Notes under the pieces: model-generated | Seen by the model: the letters and a program-made list of their open reading frames with translations, nothing else | What the model was told of the DNA's origin: nothing | Database searches by the model: none | Virus record (IMG/VR): IMGVR_UViG_3300009180_000243 | Span: 1-21,900 of that record | Direction: 5' to 3' (one strand) | Length of the DNA: 21,900 bases | DNA from: a virus | Translations under genes and position numbers: made by a program | In this document: in pieces, positions 6,054 to 13,852 of the stretch | Position numbering within the stretch: position 1 is the first letter of the stretch | Layout: every line of letters starts with the position of its first letter

Positions 6054-8374
6054 TGGACGCCGCCAGTCTCGAAAAAGTCACCGACCTCGGTACCTCGCCG
6101 CAGGCGGTGGCGCGCCGCTGGAAGCTCGAGCTGAAGCTGGCTTCCAAGCGCGAGGAGGCATGGCGCAAAAAGGCGCGCGACATTTGCAAGCTGTACACGC
6201 CGGACAACCCGATGGCGGCGAGCTTCAACATTCTGTGGACGAACACCGAAACCCTGCGCCAGGCCTGCTACAACAGCCTGCCGCAGCCGAAGGTTCGCCG
6301 TCGCTACAACGACGAAGACCCGTTGGGCAAGGCGGTCAGCGACGTGTTGACACGCGCGCTGGAGTTCTGCCAAGACGCCTACGACTTCGACTCCGTGCTG
6401 AAGGGCGACGTGTTGGCCATGCTGCTGCCTGGCCGCGCGGTGTCTCGCGTGAGATACGTTCCCAGCCTCCGGCAGGTGGGCGTGACCGAAGACACGCACG
6501 TCGAGCAGAACGAAGAGCCGACGCATGAGGCCCAGGAGGGCGCTTACGAGGAGATCGACTGGGAGCAGGTCGTCGTCGAGCGCGTGCAGTGGGACGATTT
6601 CCGCCTGAGTGCCGCCCGCTGTTGGGACGACGTGTGCTGGGTGGCGTTTCGGCACCACCTGAATCGCGAAGATCTGATCGAAAAGTTCGGCAACGAGATC
6701 GGCAACGCGGTCCCGCTGGACTCCGTGGCCGACGAAGACGTGAAGGCGCAAGCCGACATGGAAATGCTGTTCAAAACCGCCGAGGTCTGGGAGATCTGGG
6801 ACAAGGACGAACAGCAGGTGGTGTGGATTGCGACCGGCTACCCGAAGCCTGTGAAGATGCAGGCAGATCCGCTGAAACTGCAGGGCTTCTTCCCGTGCCC
6901 GCGCCCGCTGTACGCCATTGAGCAGCACGACACGCTGGTGCCAGCGGCCCTGTATAGCCAGTACGAGCAGCAGGCGAAAGAGCTCAACAAGATCTCGCGC
7001 CGGATCAACGGCATTGTCGACGCCCTCAAAGTGCGCGGCATTTACGACGCCACGCTGACCGAGCTCGGCGAGCTGATGAAGGCCGGCGACAACGAACTGG
7101 TGCCGGCGGCCAACGTCACCGCGCTGCTGGAGCGTGGCGGGCTAGAGAAAGCGATTTGGATGCTGCCCATGGAAACGGCAGCGTTTGTGTTAAAGGAACT
7201 CTACGCGCAGCGCGAGGCGACGAAGCAGGTGATCTACGAGATCACCGGGATCGCTGACATCATGCGGGCCTCGAGCGATCCGGCCGAGACGTTCGGCGCG
7301 CAGAAGATCAAGACGCAGTGGGGCACGCAGCGCTTGCAGCGCCTGCAGCGCGAGGTCCAGCGCTACATTCGCGACATTGTGCGGATCAAGGCTGAGATCA
7401 TCAGCGAAAAGTTCCAGCCCGAGACGCTGGAGAAAATGACGCTGGTCAACATGCCGCACGACGCGGAGGTGAGGGCCGAGCTGCAGCAGCAACTCCAGCA
7501 GTGGCAGCAGGCCGCCATGCAGGCCGCGCAGCAAGGCCAGCCGCCGCCGGCGCCCCCGCAGCCGCCGCAGGTGGTGACGTGGGAAACCTGCATCGACACG
7601 ATGCGCAACGACGCGGCGCGCACTTACCACATAGACATTGAGACCGACTCGACGCTGTCGGCTTCGCAGGACGAAGACATAACCGGCATCAGCCAGTTGA
7701 TGCAGGGCGTGACGCAGCTGATGCAGGGCCTTGCGCCCATTGTGCAGGCCGGCGTGATGCCGATCGACGCGGTCAAAGAGCTAGTGCTGGCCGCCGTGCG
7801 CCGGGCGCGAATGGGCTCGGCCGTTGAGGACGCGCTGACCAAGATGCAGGCGCCGCCGCCGCCCAGCCAGGACAACACCGAAGCGCAGAAACTGCAGATG
7901 CAGGCCCAGCAGCACGCCGCCGAACTGCAGGCCACCGCACAGCTCGAGCAGATGAAGGCGCAGCTGCAGGTCGAGGCCGAGCGCGGCAAGCAGCAGGCGC
8001 AGGCCGAGCAGTCGGCGCAGGAAAACCAGATGCAGGCCGAACGCGAGATGCAGAAGCAGCAGCTCGCCGCCGAAGTCGAGGCCCGCAAGCTGGAGCTGCA
8101 GCAGACGAACGACCTGCAGCGCATGGAATTTGAGAAATGGAAGGCCGAGCTCGAGGCCAGCACCCGCATTCTGGTGGCGCAACTCAGCGCACAGCAGATG
8201 GTCGCCCCCGAGGTTGGGGCAGCCGCCGCCGACAACGTGGTCGACGCGGTGGGCGATCCGCTGCTCGACATGCACCGCGAGACGCTGGCTGGTATTCAGC
8301 AACTGGTGGCCGCCATGGCGCGCCCCAAGACGATCGTGCGAGGCCCTGACGGCCGCGCCGTGGGGCTGACCTGA
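6053..8374 (+). CDS. Portal protein
   Basis: The 773-residue protein has the features of podovirus portals. There is an N-terminal helical stem region (RRWKLELKLASKREEAWRKK), then FNILWTNTETLRQACYNSLP and a wing region. The central crown/clip portion includes ALYSQYEQQAKELNKISRRI, ITGIADIMRASSDPAETFGA and a GTQRLQRLQREVQRYIRDIV helix. These last two are strongly typical of phage portals. A proline-rich linker (PPPAPPQPP, residues 497-505) precedes a final domain. Residues about 600-715 form a very long Gln/Glu/Ala coiled coil, like the barrel of P22-type portals. The dodecamer is the DNA channel and the binding platform for TerL, scaffold and adaptor. The gene begins at a TAATG overlap and ends overlapping the next ATG. 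Confidence 0.92.
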   Translation: MDAASLEKVTDLGTSPQAVARRWKLELKLASKREEAWRKKARDICKLYTPDNPMAASFNILWTNTETLRQACYNSLPQPKVRRRYNDEDPLGKAVSDVLTRALEFCQDAYDFDSVLKGDVLAMLLPGRAVSRVRYVPSLRQVGVTEDTHVEQNEEPTHEAQEGAYEEIDWEQVVVERVQWDDFRLSAARCWDDVCWVAFRHHLNREDLIEKFGNEIGNAVPLDSVADEDVKAQADMEMLFKTAEVWEIWDKDEQQVVWIATGYPKPVKMQADPLKLQGFFPCPRPLYAIEQHDTLVPAALYSQYEQQAKELNKISRRINGIVDALKVRGIYDATLTELGELMKAGDNELVPAANVTALLERGGLEKAIWMLPMETAAFVLKELYAQREATKQVIYEITGIADIMRASSDPAETFGAQKIKTQWGTQRLQRLQREVQRYIRDIVRIKAEIISEKFQPETLEKMTLVNMPHDAEVRAELQQQLQQWQQAAMQAAQQGQPPPAPPQPPQVVTWETCIDTMRNDAARTYHIDIETDSTLSASQDEDITGISQLMQGVTQLMQGLAPIVQAGVMPIDAVKELVLAAVRRARMGSAVEDALTKMQAPPPPSQDNTEAQKLQMQAQQHAAELQATAQLEQMKAQLQVEAERGKQQAQAEQSAQENQMQAEREMQKQQLAAEVEARKLELQQTNDLQRMEFEKWKAELEASTRILVAQLSAQQMVAPEVGAAAADNVVDAVGDPLLDMHRETLAGIQQLVAAMARPKTIVRGPDGRAVGLT

Positions 8375-8778
8375 TGGCCATTAAGTACAGCACCACTCAC
8401 CGCACCAATTCCATGACGCAGCTGGCCACCGACATTGGTGCCAGCTGCAAGATCAAGATTTGGACGGGCAGCATTCCCGCCGACTGCGCAACGGCGGACA
8501 CCGGCACGCTGCTGGTGACTTTCGTAGGGAATGCCGGCGGCTTTGGTTCGGCCGTTAGTGGCGTGTTGACAGCGGCAGCAGTCGCCAGCGTGACGGCGTC
8601 CGGCACGGGGACGGCGGGTTATTTCCGCATTTACCCGTCTGCCGACACCAGCACAAATGCAGTCGTTCAGGGCACGGTGGGCACGTCCGGCACGGACATG
8701 ATCGTGACGAACACCAGCATCAACGCCACGCAAGCCTGCAACTTCACCAGCTTGTTGGTGACGGCGTTCGGGGCCTGA
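8374..8778 (+). CDS. Conserved phage virion-module protein, 134 aa
   Basis: The product begins MAIKYSTTHRTNSMTQLATD and continues with KIKIWTGSIPADC, TLLVTF and a Gly/Ala/Thr-rich beta region (GTAGYFRIYPSADTSTNAVV). This is a pattern I recognise from small proteins encoded after the portal in many phages, though I know of no established function. It has no membrane segment or signal peptide. The ATG overlaps the portal stop by one base (TGATG), so translation is probably coupled. A minor capsid or tail-associated role is inferred from position only. Confidence 0.75.
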   Translation: MAIKYSTTHRTNSMTQLATDIGASCKIKIWTGSIPADCATADTGTLLVTFVGNAGGFGSAVSGVLTAAAVASVTASGTGTAGYFRIYPSADTSTNAVVQGTVGTSGTDMIVTNTSINATQACNFTSLLVTAFGA

Positions 8779-8779
8779 C

Positions 8780-9109
8780 GTGGCACAGGGCACGACAACC
8801 GTAAATTTCGGCACGTTTCCGGGCGCGACAGACACCAGCGTTGCGGTGACGGTGCAGGGCAGCATTCTGTCGACCAGTTTGGTCGAGGCCTGGGTATTTC
8901 CTACCGCCACGGCAGACCACAGCGTCGACGAACACTGGGTCGACGGCCCGCAGGTGATGGCGGGCAACATTGTGGCGGGCACGGGCTTCACCATTTACGC
9001 GTCGGTCAAACCGCAGACCGACGCCAAAGCCCCAACCGATTCGCGTCGCGGCAACAACGACAGCCCTCGAGCCTATGGCTCGTGGACAATCGCATGGGTG
9101 TGGAACTAA
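8780..9109 (+). CDS. Conserved phage virion-module protein, 109 aa (GTG start)
   Basis: The gene starts with GTG one base after the previous stop. The product is beta-rich: TTVNFGTFPGATDTSVAVTV, a SLVEAWVFPTATADHSVDEH segment, and GNIVAGTGFTIYASVK. Similar short proteins occur beside portal and capsid genes in several podovirus and siphovirus groups. The compact beta character suggests a small structural or decoration protein, but the family is uncharacterised as far as I know. The GTG is the only start that fits the tight spacing. Confidence 0.72.
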   Translation: MAQGTTTVNFGTFPGATDTSVAVTVQGSILSTSLVEAWVFPTATADHSVDEHWVDGPQVMAGNIVAGTGFTIYASVKPQTDAKAPTDSRRGNNDSPRAYGSWTIAWVWN

Positions 9110-9745
9110 ATGGCAATTCAAGTTCAGGGCAACGGCGGAACGACTCAGGAAGTGGATTCCACGTTTCGTGCGGCGCGCGTGTCGCTGCGGCCGGCGGAAG
9201 TCATTGGCTACTACTCGGTCGCCGGCGCGTCTGGCGCGCTGACGGGCGTCGCTGCCGCAGGCCCGGTGTGGAGCTTTCGGAACACGGGCGCAAACCTCAT
9301 TTTGGTTCGCCGGGTGTCGATTGGGTTTGTCACGACCACGGCGTTCACAACGGCGCAAGGCCTAGACTATCAGATGCTACGCGCCAACTCTTTCACGGCC
9401 AGTGACTCAGGTGGCACGGCGCTGTTTACGGCTGGGCAAAACAAGCACCGCAATTCATTCACCAACATTACGTCGGCCCCTGACATTCGCATTGCCAGCA
9501 CCGGCGCGCTGACGGCCGGCACCCGCACGCTGGAAACGGCGGGCGTGGGTATCGCGGGCGGCTCGAGCACGGCGGTGGGCACCTCCATGCCGATCACCGA
9601 CATTCTGGAGCAGGACAGCGGCGACTATCCGTTTGTGCTGGCTCAGAACGAGGGTTTTGTGATTACGAACGGCATCGCGATGGGCGCCGCAGGAGTCATT
9701 CGCCTGCAAGTGTCAGTGGAATACGCGGAAGCCGCCGCGTACTAA
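9110..9745 (+). CDS. Conserved phage virion-module protein, 211 aa
   Basis: The ATG immediately follows the previous stop. The sequence starts QVQGNGGTTQEVDSTFRAAR and VSLRPAEVIGYYSV, followed by repeated beta segments (VWSFRNTGANLILVRRVSIG) and a C-terminal YPFVLAQNEGFVITNGIAMG, ending RLQVSVEYAE. The pattern fits a globular beta protein found in phage morphogenesis clusters, perhaps on the capsid surface. I recognise the general family from phage genomes but not a function. Thr, Ala and Gly dominate and cysteine is absent. Confidence 0.72.
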   Translation: MAIQVQGNGGTTQEVDSTFRAARVSLRPAEVIGYYSVAGASGALTGVAAAGPVWSFRNTGANLILVRRVSIGFVTTTAFTTAQGLDYQMLRANSFTASDSGGTALFTAGQNKHRNSFTNITSAPDIRIASTGALTAGTRTLETAGVGIAGGSSTAVGTSMPITDILEQDSGDYPFVLAQNEGFVITNGIAMGAAGVIRLQVSVEYAEAAAY

Positions 9746-9748
9746 GCC

Positions 9749-10312
9749 ATGTCACTGCTGCTAAGCCAGCAGTCGGCCGTATGGGCTGTCACCGCTGCGC
9801 TTGTTGAGGGCGCCGACACCCTAGCCGCGCAACTGTCGCCCGTGGTGGCGGCTTCCAGCGCCGTAACCGACGGCGCAGACGTCCTGCAGGCGCAAGTCGG
9901 CCCGGTGCCGGCGTTTACGAGCGCCTCGACGGACGGCGCCGACGTGCTGTCCGCAGCGGTCGAGGTGCTGTCCGCAACAGATTTCTCAGCGTCCCTGCTG
10001 GACGGCGCAGACACCTTGGCGGCGCTGGTCGCGTTACCTACCAAACTGGGCGGCGACGATGTGCCGCGCGTCGAGATATGGACGACGCGCAAGGCGAAGG
10101 CCGTGCGCAAGCGCATCACGCGCAAACTGATAGAACTCAAAGCCGCCGCGCCGGACTTGGTCGAGAACCTCGCGGTTCCGGCCCCGCAGCCAGACTGGTC
10201 GGCCTATGTCGCGCAGCTGCAGGCCGTGGCCGCACAGCTCGAGGCGCTGCAAGCACGCCGCTGGGACGAATGGCTCGAACAAGACGACGAGGAGATTCTG
10301 CTGCTGCTATGA
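9749..10312 (+). CDS. Repeat-containing phage protein (four DGAD-type repeats), 187 aa
   Basis: Residues 20-96 carry four copies of an Asp/Glu-Gly-Ala-Asp-(Thr/Val)-Leu motif, at residues 20, 41, 62 and 85, spaced 21, 21 and 23 residues. Each is followed by an Ala/Val-rich stretch, suggesting stacked beta hairpins or a short solenoid. The rest is different: a basic helix (TTRKAKAVRKRITRKLIELK, residues 112-131), a Pro-rich linker and an acidic, Gln/Leu-rich C-terminus ending EEILLLL. Two-part layout suggests a surface repeat region attached by a helical anchor. The stop overlaps the next ATG (ATGA). Function is unknown; a head-fibre or decoration role is a guess from context. Confidence 0.75.
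   Translation: MSLLLSQQSAVWAVTAALVEGADTLAAQLSPVVAASSAVTDGADVLQAQVGPVPAFTSASTDGADVLSAAVEVLSATDFSASLLDGADTLAALVALPTKLGGDDVPRVEIWTTRKAKAVRKRITRKLIELKAAAPDLVENLAVPAPQPDWSAYVAQLQAVAAQLEALQARRWDEWLEQDDEEILLLL
9806..10036 (+). repeat. Protein-level tandem repeat, about 21 residues, four copies
   Basis: The encoded motif (D/E)GAD(T/V)L recurs four times with spacing 21, 21 and 23 residues, with surrounding Ala/Val-rich sequence. DNA identity between copies is limited to the motif core, so the repeats are old or under protein-level selection. Confidence 0.75.
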
Positions 10313-10647
10313 GAACGCGATACATCCAGCACCCGGAGACCGGCGAACTGATTCTGGCGCAAGACTACCGCGCGAACCGTCCGACGACGCCGTATGTGGT
10401 GGGCGACCTGCCCGATTACGAAAGCCCCATCGACGGGCGCGTGGTGCATGGCCGCGCCGGCCGCCGTGAAGACCTGCGCCGCAGCGGTTGCCGCCCCTAC
10501 GAGGGGCGCGAGGCGGAGCAGAAAGAATCGTCCCGCATTCGGCGTAACGACGAGCAGGCCCGCGATCGGGCAATCGAGCGCACCGCGCGGTCGGTGTGGG
10601 CAAACCTTTCCCCTGAGAAAAAGCGCGCCGCACTGCGCGCATTGTGA
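10309..10647 (+). CDS. Conserved phage hypothetical protein upstream of scaffold, 112 aa
   Basis: The 112-residue product starts MRTRYIQHPETGELIL, contains YVVGDLPDYESPIDGRVVHG, followed by GRREDLRRSGCRPYEGREAE, and ends in a basic helical tail (RTARSVWANLSPEKKRAALR). The middle motif, in which a Gly-Arg segment leads to a conserved RxxGC, recurs in small proteins encoded between portal and scaffold genes in many podoviruses. I know no experimental function. It overlaps the repeat protein by 4 bases and precedes the next gene by 7 bases, so it belongs to the same unit. Confidence 0.72.
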   Translation: MRTRYIQHPETGELILAQDYRANRPTTPYVVGDLPDYESPIDGRVVHGRAGRREDLRRSGCRPYEGREAEQKESSRIRRNDEQARDRAIERTARSVWANLSPEKKRAALRAL

Positions 10648-10654
10648 GGAACGC

Positions 10655-10873
10655 ATGGCTTTCACCGAAGCGCAGTTGATCGCGCAGGCCGATCCGAACG
10701 GCACTGCTCGAACCGTTATTTTTCAGAACTTCACCCCGGTGGGCACCACCCTTACCGACGTTTACGCCGTGGGCGTGATTGCGCCCTACGCCGGCCGCAA
10801 CCGCTGGGTGCAGGTGGCCCAGTCGAACACGCCAGCGCAGGCCTGGGCAGTCATTCAGGCCGCGCTGGCCTAA
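10655..10873 (+). CDS. Small hypothetical protein, 72 aa
   Basis: ATG at 10655 is preceded by a GAGGA element four bases upstream, a plausible Shine-Dalgarno site. This decides the start over earlier in-frame codons that would overlap the previous gene. The product is short and neutral (MAFTEAQLIAQADP, then ARTVIFQNFTPVG and RWVQVAQSNTPAQAWAVIQA). No family is recognised. It is the last gene before a double terminator and so ends the portal-proximal transcription unit. Confidence 0.65.
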   Translation: MAFTEAQLIAQADPNGTARTVIFQNFTPVGTTLTDVYAVGVIAPYAGRNRWVQVAQSNTPAQAWAVIQAALA

Positions 10874-10892
10874 GCCCAAAACGCCCTACACC

Positions 10893-10917
10893 AAGCCCGC
10901 CTCGTGCGGGCTTTTTT
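10893..10917 (+). terminator. Intrinsic terminator, first of a tandem pair
   Basis: AAGCCCGC (10893-10900) and GCGGGCTT (10906-10913) form an 8-bp stem with a CTCGT loop, followed by a T-run to 10917. It lies 20 bases after the stop of the 72-residue gene and upstream of the scaffold gene on the same strand. Confidence 0.88.
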
Positions 10918-10953
10918 GTTTCTAGCCCGCCCTGTGCGGGTTTTTTCATTTCT
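10894..10953 (+). repeat. Direct duplication of a 30-base terminator unit
   Basis: Positions 10894-10923 and 10924-10953 align without gaps and are identical at 25 of 30 bases; both contain the hairpin, the T-run and a trailing TTTCT. This indicates a head-to-tail duplication of the terminator. The remaining bases to 10962 hold only the scaffold gene's ribosome binding site. Confidence 0.85.
10924..10946 (+). terminator. Intrinsic terminator, second of a tandem pair
   Basis: AGCCCGC (10924-10930) pairs with GCGGGTT (10936-10942), including one G-T pair, with a CCTGT loop and six T residues. It is a near copy of the terminator just upstream and is slightly weaker. Confidence 0.82.
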
Positions 10954-10962
10954 GGAGTCCGC

Positions 10963-11982
10963 ATGCTCGAAAACGAAGGCGCAACCGCCGACGTCGAAGA
11001 GGTCGAGGCCGAAGCCCCGAAGTCGATCGACGACACCATTCGCGAAACCCTGCAAAGCCTGCGCGAGCGCGGTCTGGAACCGGCAGGGGACATTGGCGAG
11101 GACGTCCCGGACGCTCCGGAGGCCGCGCCAGAGGTGGCGCCGCGTGATGCGCAGGGCAAGTTCGCCAAAACCCCGGAGGCGGCCCCAGAGGCCCCGGAAA
11201 CGCGGCCTGCGCCCAACACATGGCGCAAAGAGGTGGCCGAGAAATGGGGCACGCTGCCGCCGGAAGTGCAGGCCGAGGTCGAGCGCCGCGAGGCGGACTT
11301 CCACAAGGGCATTGAGCAGTACCGGCAGGCCGCGCAGTTCCAGCAGGATTTCGGGCGCGCCATTCAGCCCTTCGAGGCGACGTTACGCTCAACGGGCCTT
11401 GACCCCGTGGGTGCCGTCACGCAGTTGATGGCGACCGACCACCTGCTGCGCCACGGCCAGCCGCAGGAAAAACTGGCCAAGATTCAGCAGATGGCCAGGT
11501 ACTACAACGTCGACCTCGGTCAGGTCGGCAGTTACGAACCGCAGGCTGTCGACCCGCAGGTCGCGCAGCTCCAGCAGCAGGTGCAACAGCTTTCGAGCTA
11601 CCTGCAACAGCAACAGCTTCAGGGCCAGCAGGCAGAGCAGTACTCGCTCAACAGCGAGATCGCTGCGTTCGCCGCTGATCCAAACCATGGGCATTTCGAG
11701 CAAGTCCGAGAGCACATGGCCGCGCTTCTACAAGCCGGCCTCGCCAAAGACCTGCAAGAGGCCTATGCGCAGGCCGTCTACGCCAACCCCACGACTCGCG
11801 CCACCGTTTCCCAACAGGAAGCCCGCGCAGCACGCGAGGAAGCGGCGAAGAAGGCGCATGTCGCGAGGCAGGCCGCGAGCGTCAATGTGCGCAGCCGCCC
11901 AGCCCTCCCGACGGACGTCCCGGCAGGGCAGTCCATGGAAGAAACGATCCGCGCCACGCTTCGCAGAGTGACTGGCGCTTAA
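10963..11982 (+). CDS. Capsid scaffolding protein
   Basis: The 339-residue protein has the composition and position of a phage scaffold. The N-terminus is acidic and Pro/Ala/Glu-rich (about residues 1-85). Next come a helical TWRKEVAEKWGTLPPEVQAE segment common to podovirus scaffold-like proteins, a DPVGAVTQLMATDHLLRHG region, a Gln-rich coiled coil (roughly residues 195-230), and a basic C-terminal tail (VRSRPALPTDVP, then EETIRATLRRVTGA). Scaffolds assemble inside the procapsid, contact the coat protein through the basic C-terminus and leave before DNA packaging. It lies directly before the capsid gene. A GGAG sequence five bases before the ATG at 10963 supports the start. Detailed homology was not tested. 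Confidence 0.85.
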   Translation: MLENEGATADVEEVEAEAPKSIDDTIRETLQSLRERGLEPAGDIGEDVPDAPEAAPEVAPRDAQGKFAKTPEAAPEAPETRPAPNTWRKEVAEKWGTLPPEVQAEVERREADFHKGIEQYRQAAQFQQDFGRAIQPFEATLRSTGLDPVGAVTQLMATDHLLRHGQPQEKLAKIQQMARYYNVDLGQVGSYEPQAVDPQVAQLQQQVQQLSSYLQQQQLQGQQAEQYSLNSEIAAFAADPNHGHFEQVREHMAALLQAGLAKDLQEAYAQAVYANPTTRATVSQQEARAAREEAAKKAHVARQAASVNVRSRPALPTDVPAGQSMEETIRATLRRVTGA

Positions 11983-12004
11983 CCCCATTTAGGAGTAACC
12001 AACC

Positions 12005-13000
12005 ATGCCGTCTCCAGGGCAAGGCTTTAGCGCCGGTAATTTCGGCGTTTTCTCGGAACTGGTGGCCACGACCTATCGTGCGCACCGCAAGGACGTCGCG
12101 GACAACGTGACGAAACACAACGCGCTGTTCAAGCGTCTGTCCGAAGGCGGCAAGGTTCGCCTCGAGGACGGCGGTCTCAGCATTGCCATGCCGCTTGAGT
12201 ACGCGGCCAACAGCACTTACACCCGATATTCGGGTTTTGACGTGCTGGCGATCAACGCGGTCGACGTGCTGTCCGCTGCGGAATACCCGTGGAGGCAAGT
12301 TGCCGTAAATATTGCCATTTCCGGCTTGGAAATGCGCACGAACAGCGGCGAAAACCGCATCGTGAACTTCATCAAGGCCAAGGTGAAAAACGCCCAGAAC
12401 TCGCTGGCCAACGGTCTCAGCGTCGACCTGTACAGCGACGGCACCGCCGCCAACCAGATCAACGGTCTGCAGGCGCTGGTGGCGGACGCGGGCACCGGCA
12501 CGGTGGGCGGTATCAACTCCAGCACCTATTCGTTCTGGCAGAACGTGGTCCAGTCCGCTGGCGCCCCGCTGCAGGGCGGCTCGGCGATCACCCCGTCGGC
12601 CTCGACGATTGAGTCGCTGATGCTGCCGCTGTGGATTCGCCTCACCCGGGGTTCGGATATGCCGGATCTGATCGTTATGTCCGACGATTACTTCACCTTC
12701 TACGAGCAGAGCCAGACCAGCCTCAAGCGCTACACCAGCGACGAGAACGGCAAGGGCGGCATGATCTCCATGAAGTACAAGTCGGCTGACGTGTTCTTCG
12801 ATTCGTCAGGCGGTATCCCGGCGGCCCACGCCTATTTCCTCAACACCGAGTACATGGATCTGGTTGTTCATCAGGACGCCAACATGACCATGCTCCCGGA
12901 GGTTGACTCCATCAATCAGGACGCGCTTGTCCGCACGATCATTTTCCAAGGCAACCTTGCCCTGTCGAATCGTTCGCTGCAGGGCGTGATCAAGGCCTAA
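12005..13000 (+). CDS. Major capsid protein
   Basis: The 331-residue product is a HK97-fold-type coat protein by size, position and sequence character. Examples are ELVATTYRAHRKDVADNVTK near the N-terminus, MPLEYAANSTYTRYSGFDVL, the long helix FIKAKVKNAQNSLANGLSVD (spine helix-like), LPLWIRLTRGSDMPDLIVMS and DSINQDALVRTIIFQGNLAL near the end. It forms the icosahedral shell around the scaffold. An AGGAG at 11991-11995, nine bases before the ATG, is a good ribosome binding site, as expected for an abundant protein. The 22-base gap after the scaffold gene holds nothing else. The exact capsid family was not determined. Confidence 0.9.
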   Translation: MPSPGQGFSAGNFGVFSELVATTYRAHRKDVADNVTKHNALFKRLSEGGKVRLEDGGLSIAMPLEYAANSTYTRYSGFDVLAINAVDVLSAAEYPWRQVAVNIAISGLEMRTNSGENRIVNFIKAKVKNAQNSLANGLSVDLYSDGTAANQINGLQALVADAGTGTVGGINSSTYSFWQNVVQSAGAPLQGGSAITPSASTIESLMLPLWIRLTRGSDMPDLIVMSDDYFTFYEQSQTSLKRYTSDENGKGGMISMKYKSADVFFDSSGGIPAAHAYFLNTEYMDLVVHQDANMTMLPEVDSINQDALVRTIIFQGNLALSNRSLQGVIKA

Positions 13001-13012
13001 AGGAGATCTGAC

Positions 13013-13753
13013 ATGACGACTTCCGCAAGCATTGTTCCGTTGGTTGGCTCTCAGGCCATTGGCAACTGGAACACCCCCGACACCGTTCAGCGCCACGCGC
13101 TAGGCACTGTCGTTTCCGTGACCGATCCCTACTGGGGCGGTCAGGAACTCATGTACGTCCAGTTCAGCTTCACCACCGGCACGCCGCTGCGTACCGGTGC
13201 CGTGATGGCCTACGACGTCGCGAGCTCTTTCACTGCCACGTTGGTGGCCAATACGGCCAACCTGGGCAAGTCTGTTGGGTTCAACCTCAACGCCATCCCC
13301 AGCGGCAACGCCACCGGCACCTACTTCCTGTGGATCGTGATCTCCGGCTCTTACGTCGCGTGGTCCTCTGCCTCGGTTGCGGCTGACACCGCAATCGGCA
13401 TTGTGGCCGCCGGTCAGGCTGGGGCGAACGCCGCTGGCAAGCAGCTGGTGAACTGCCGCTCAACCCGGCCGTCGTCCACCACCGTGGCCAAGACCAACAC
13501 CGTCACCCAGAACGGCTCGCCCATTCTGAAGGTGTCCAACACCGACGGTTGGTTTGTTGGTGGCTCGGTGTCTGGCACCGGCATCACGACCTCGTTGATC
13601 ACCGCCATTGATCCGGACAACCGGACGGTGACGCTGGCCAGCAACGCGTCTGCCACCGGATCCGTGACTGCCACGGAGACGTTCAACGACGGAACGAACC
13701 ACTTCAACAACGTCACGTTCAACCGTCCGTTTGCGCAGGGTGCTATCACCTAA
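13013..13753 (+). CDS. Probable capsid-associated (decoration/head) protein, 246 aa
   Basis: The gene follows the coat protein by 12 bases and has a very strong Shine-Dalgarno sequence (AAAGGAGAT at 12999-13007, overlapping the coat stop codon), consistent with high expression. The protein is beta-rich: an N-terminal region (ALGTVVSVTDPYWGGQELMY, then VQFSFTTGTPLRTGAVMAY), a middle hydrophobic strand (TYFLWIVISGSYVAW) and a distinct C-terminal module (about 158-222: VSGTGITTSLITAIDPDNRT, then VTLASNASATGSVT). This last module resembles small beta repeats in virion surface proteins. Position and expression signals suggest a decoration protein, but no family is recognised. It ends 23 bases before a strong terminator. 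Confidence 0.65.
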   Translation: MTTSASIVPLVGSQAIGNWNTPDTVQRHALGTVVSVTDPYWGGQELMYVQFSFTTGTPLRTGAVMAYDVASSFTATLVANTANLGKSVGFNLNAIPSGNATGTYFLWIVISGSYVAWSSASVAADTAIGIVAAGQAGANAAGKQLVNCRSTRPSSTTVAKTNTVTQNGSPILKVSNTDGWFVGGSVSGTGITTSLITAIDPDNRTVTLASNASATGSVTATETFNDGTNHFNNVTFNRPFAQGAIT

Positions 13754-13776
13754 GCATTCGGCCTGTTGGCCTTGGG

Positions 13777-13804
13777 GCGCCCTCTCCGGAGGGCGCTTTT
13801 TTTT
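13777..13804 (+). terminator. Strong intrinsic terminator after the capsid genes
   Basis: GCGCCCTC (13777-13784) and GAGGGCGC (13789-13796) make a perfect 8-bp GC stem with a TCCG tetraloop, followed by eight T residues. It ends the scaffold-coat-decoration unit. Bases 13805-13852 hold a small inverted repeat and the AAGGAG of the next gene; I see no convincing promoter there. Confidence 0.92.
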
Positions 13805-13852
13805 GGGCGCTCGACAGCGCTCAGAACAAAGCGCAACCGCTTAAGGAGACGT

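Noticed and set aside
6050-6928. Long open frame on the minus strand (292 codons) across the 5' part of the portal gene
   Set aside because: It lies wholly opposite the well-supported portal gene, is rich in Leu/His/Arg as expected for the complement of high-GC codons, and shows no recognisable domain.
7624-8271. Minus-strand Ser/Cys/Ala-rich open frame (215 codons) opposite the portal coiled coil
   Set aside because: The odd composition is the complement of CAG/GCC/GAG-rich coiled-coil codons, not a protein signal.
10307-10879. Minus-strand open frame (190 codons) opposite two small genes
   Set aside because: The forward genes have overlapping starts, a ribosome binding site and recognisable conserved motifs; the reverse frame has none.
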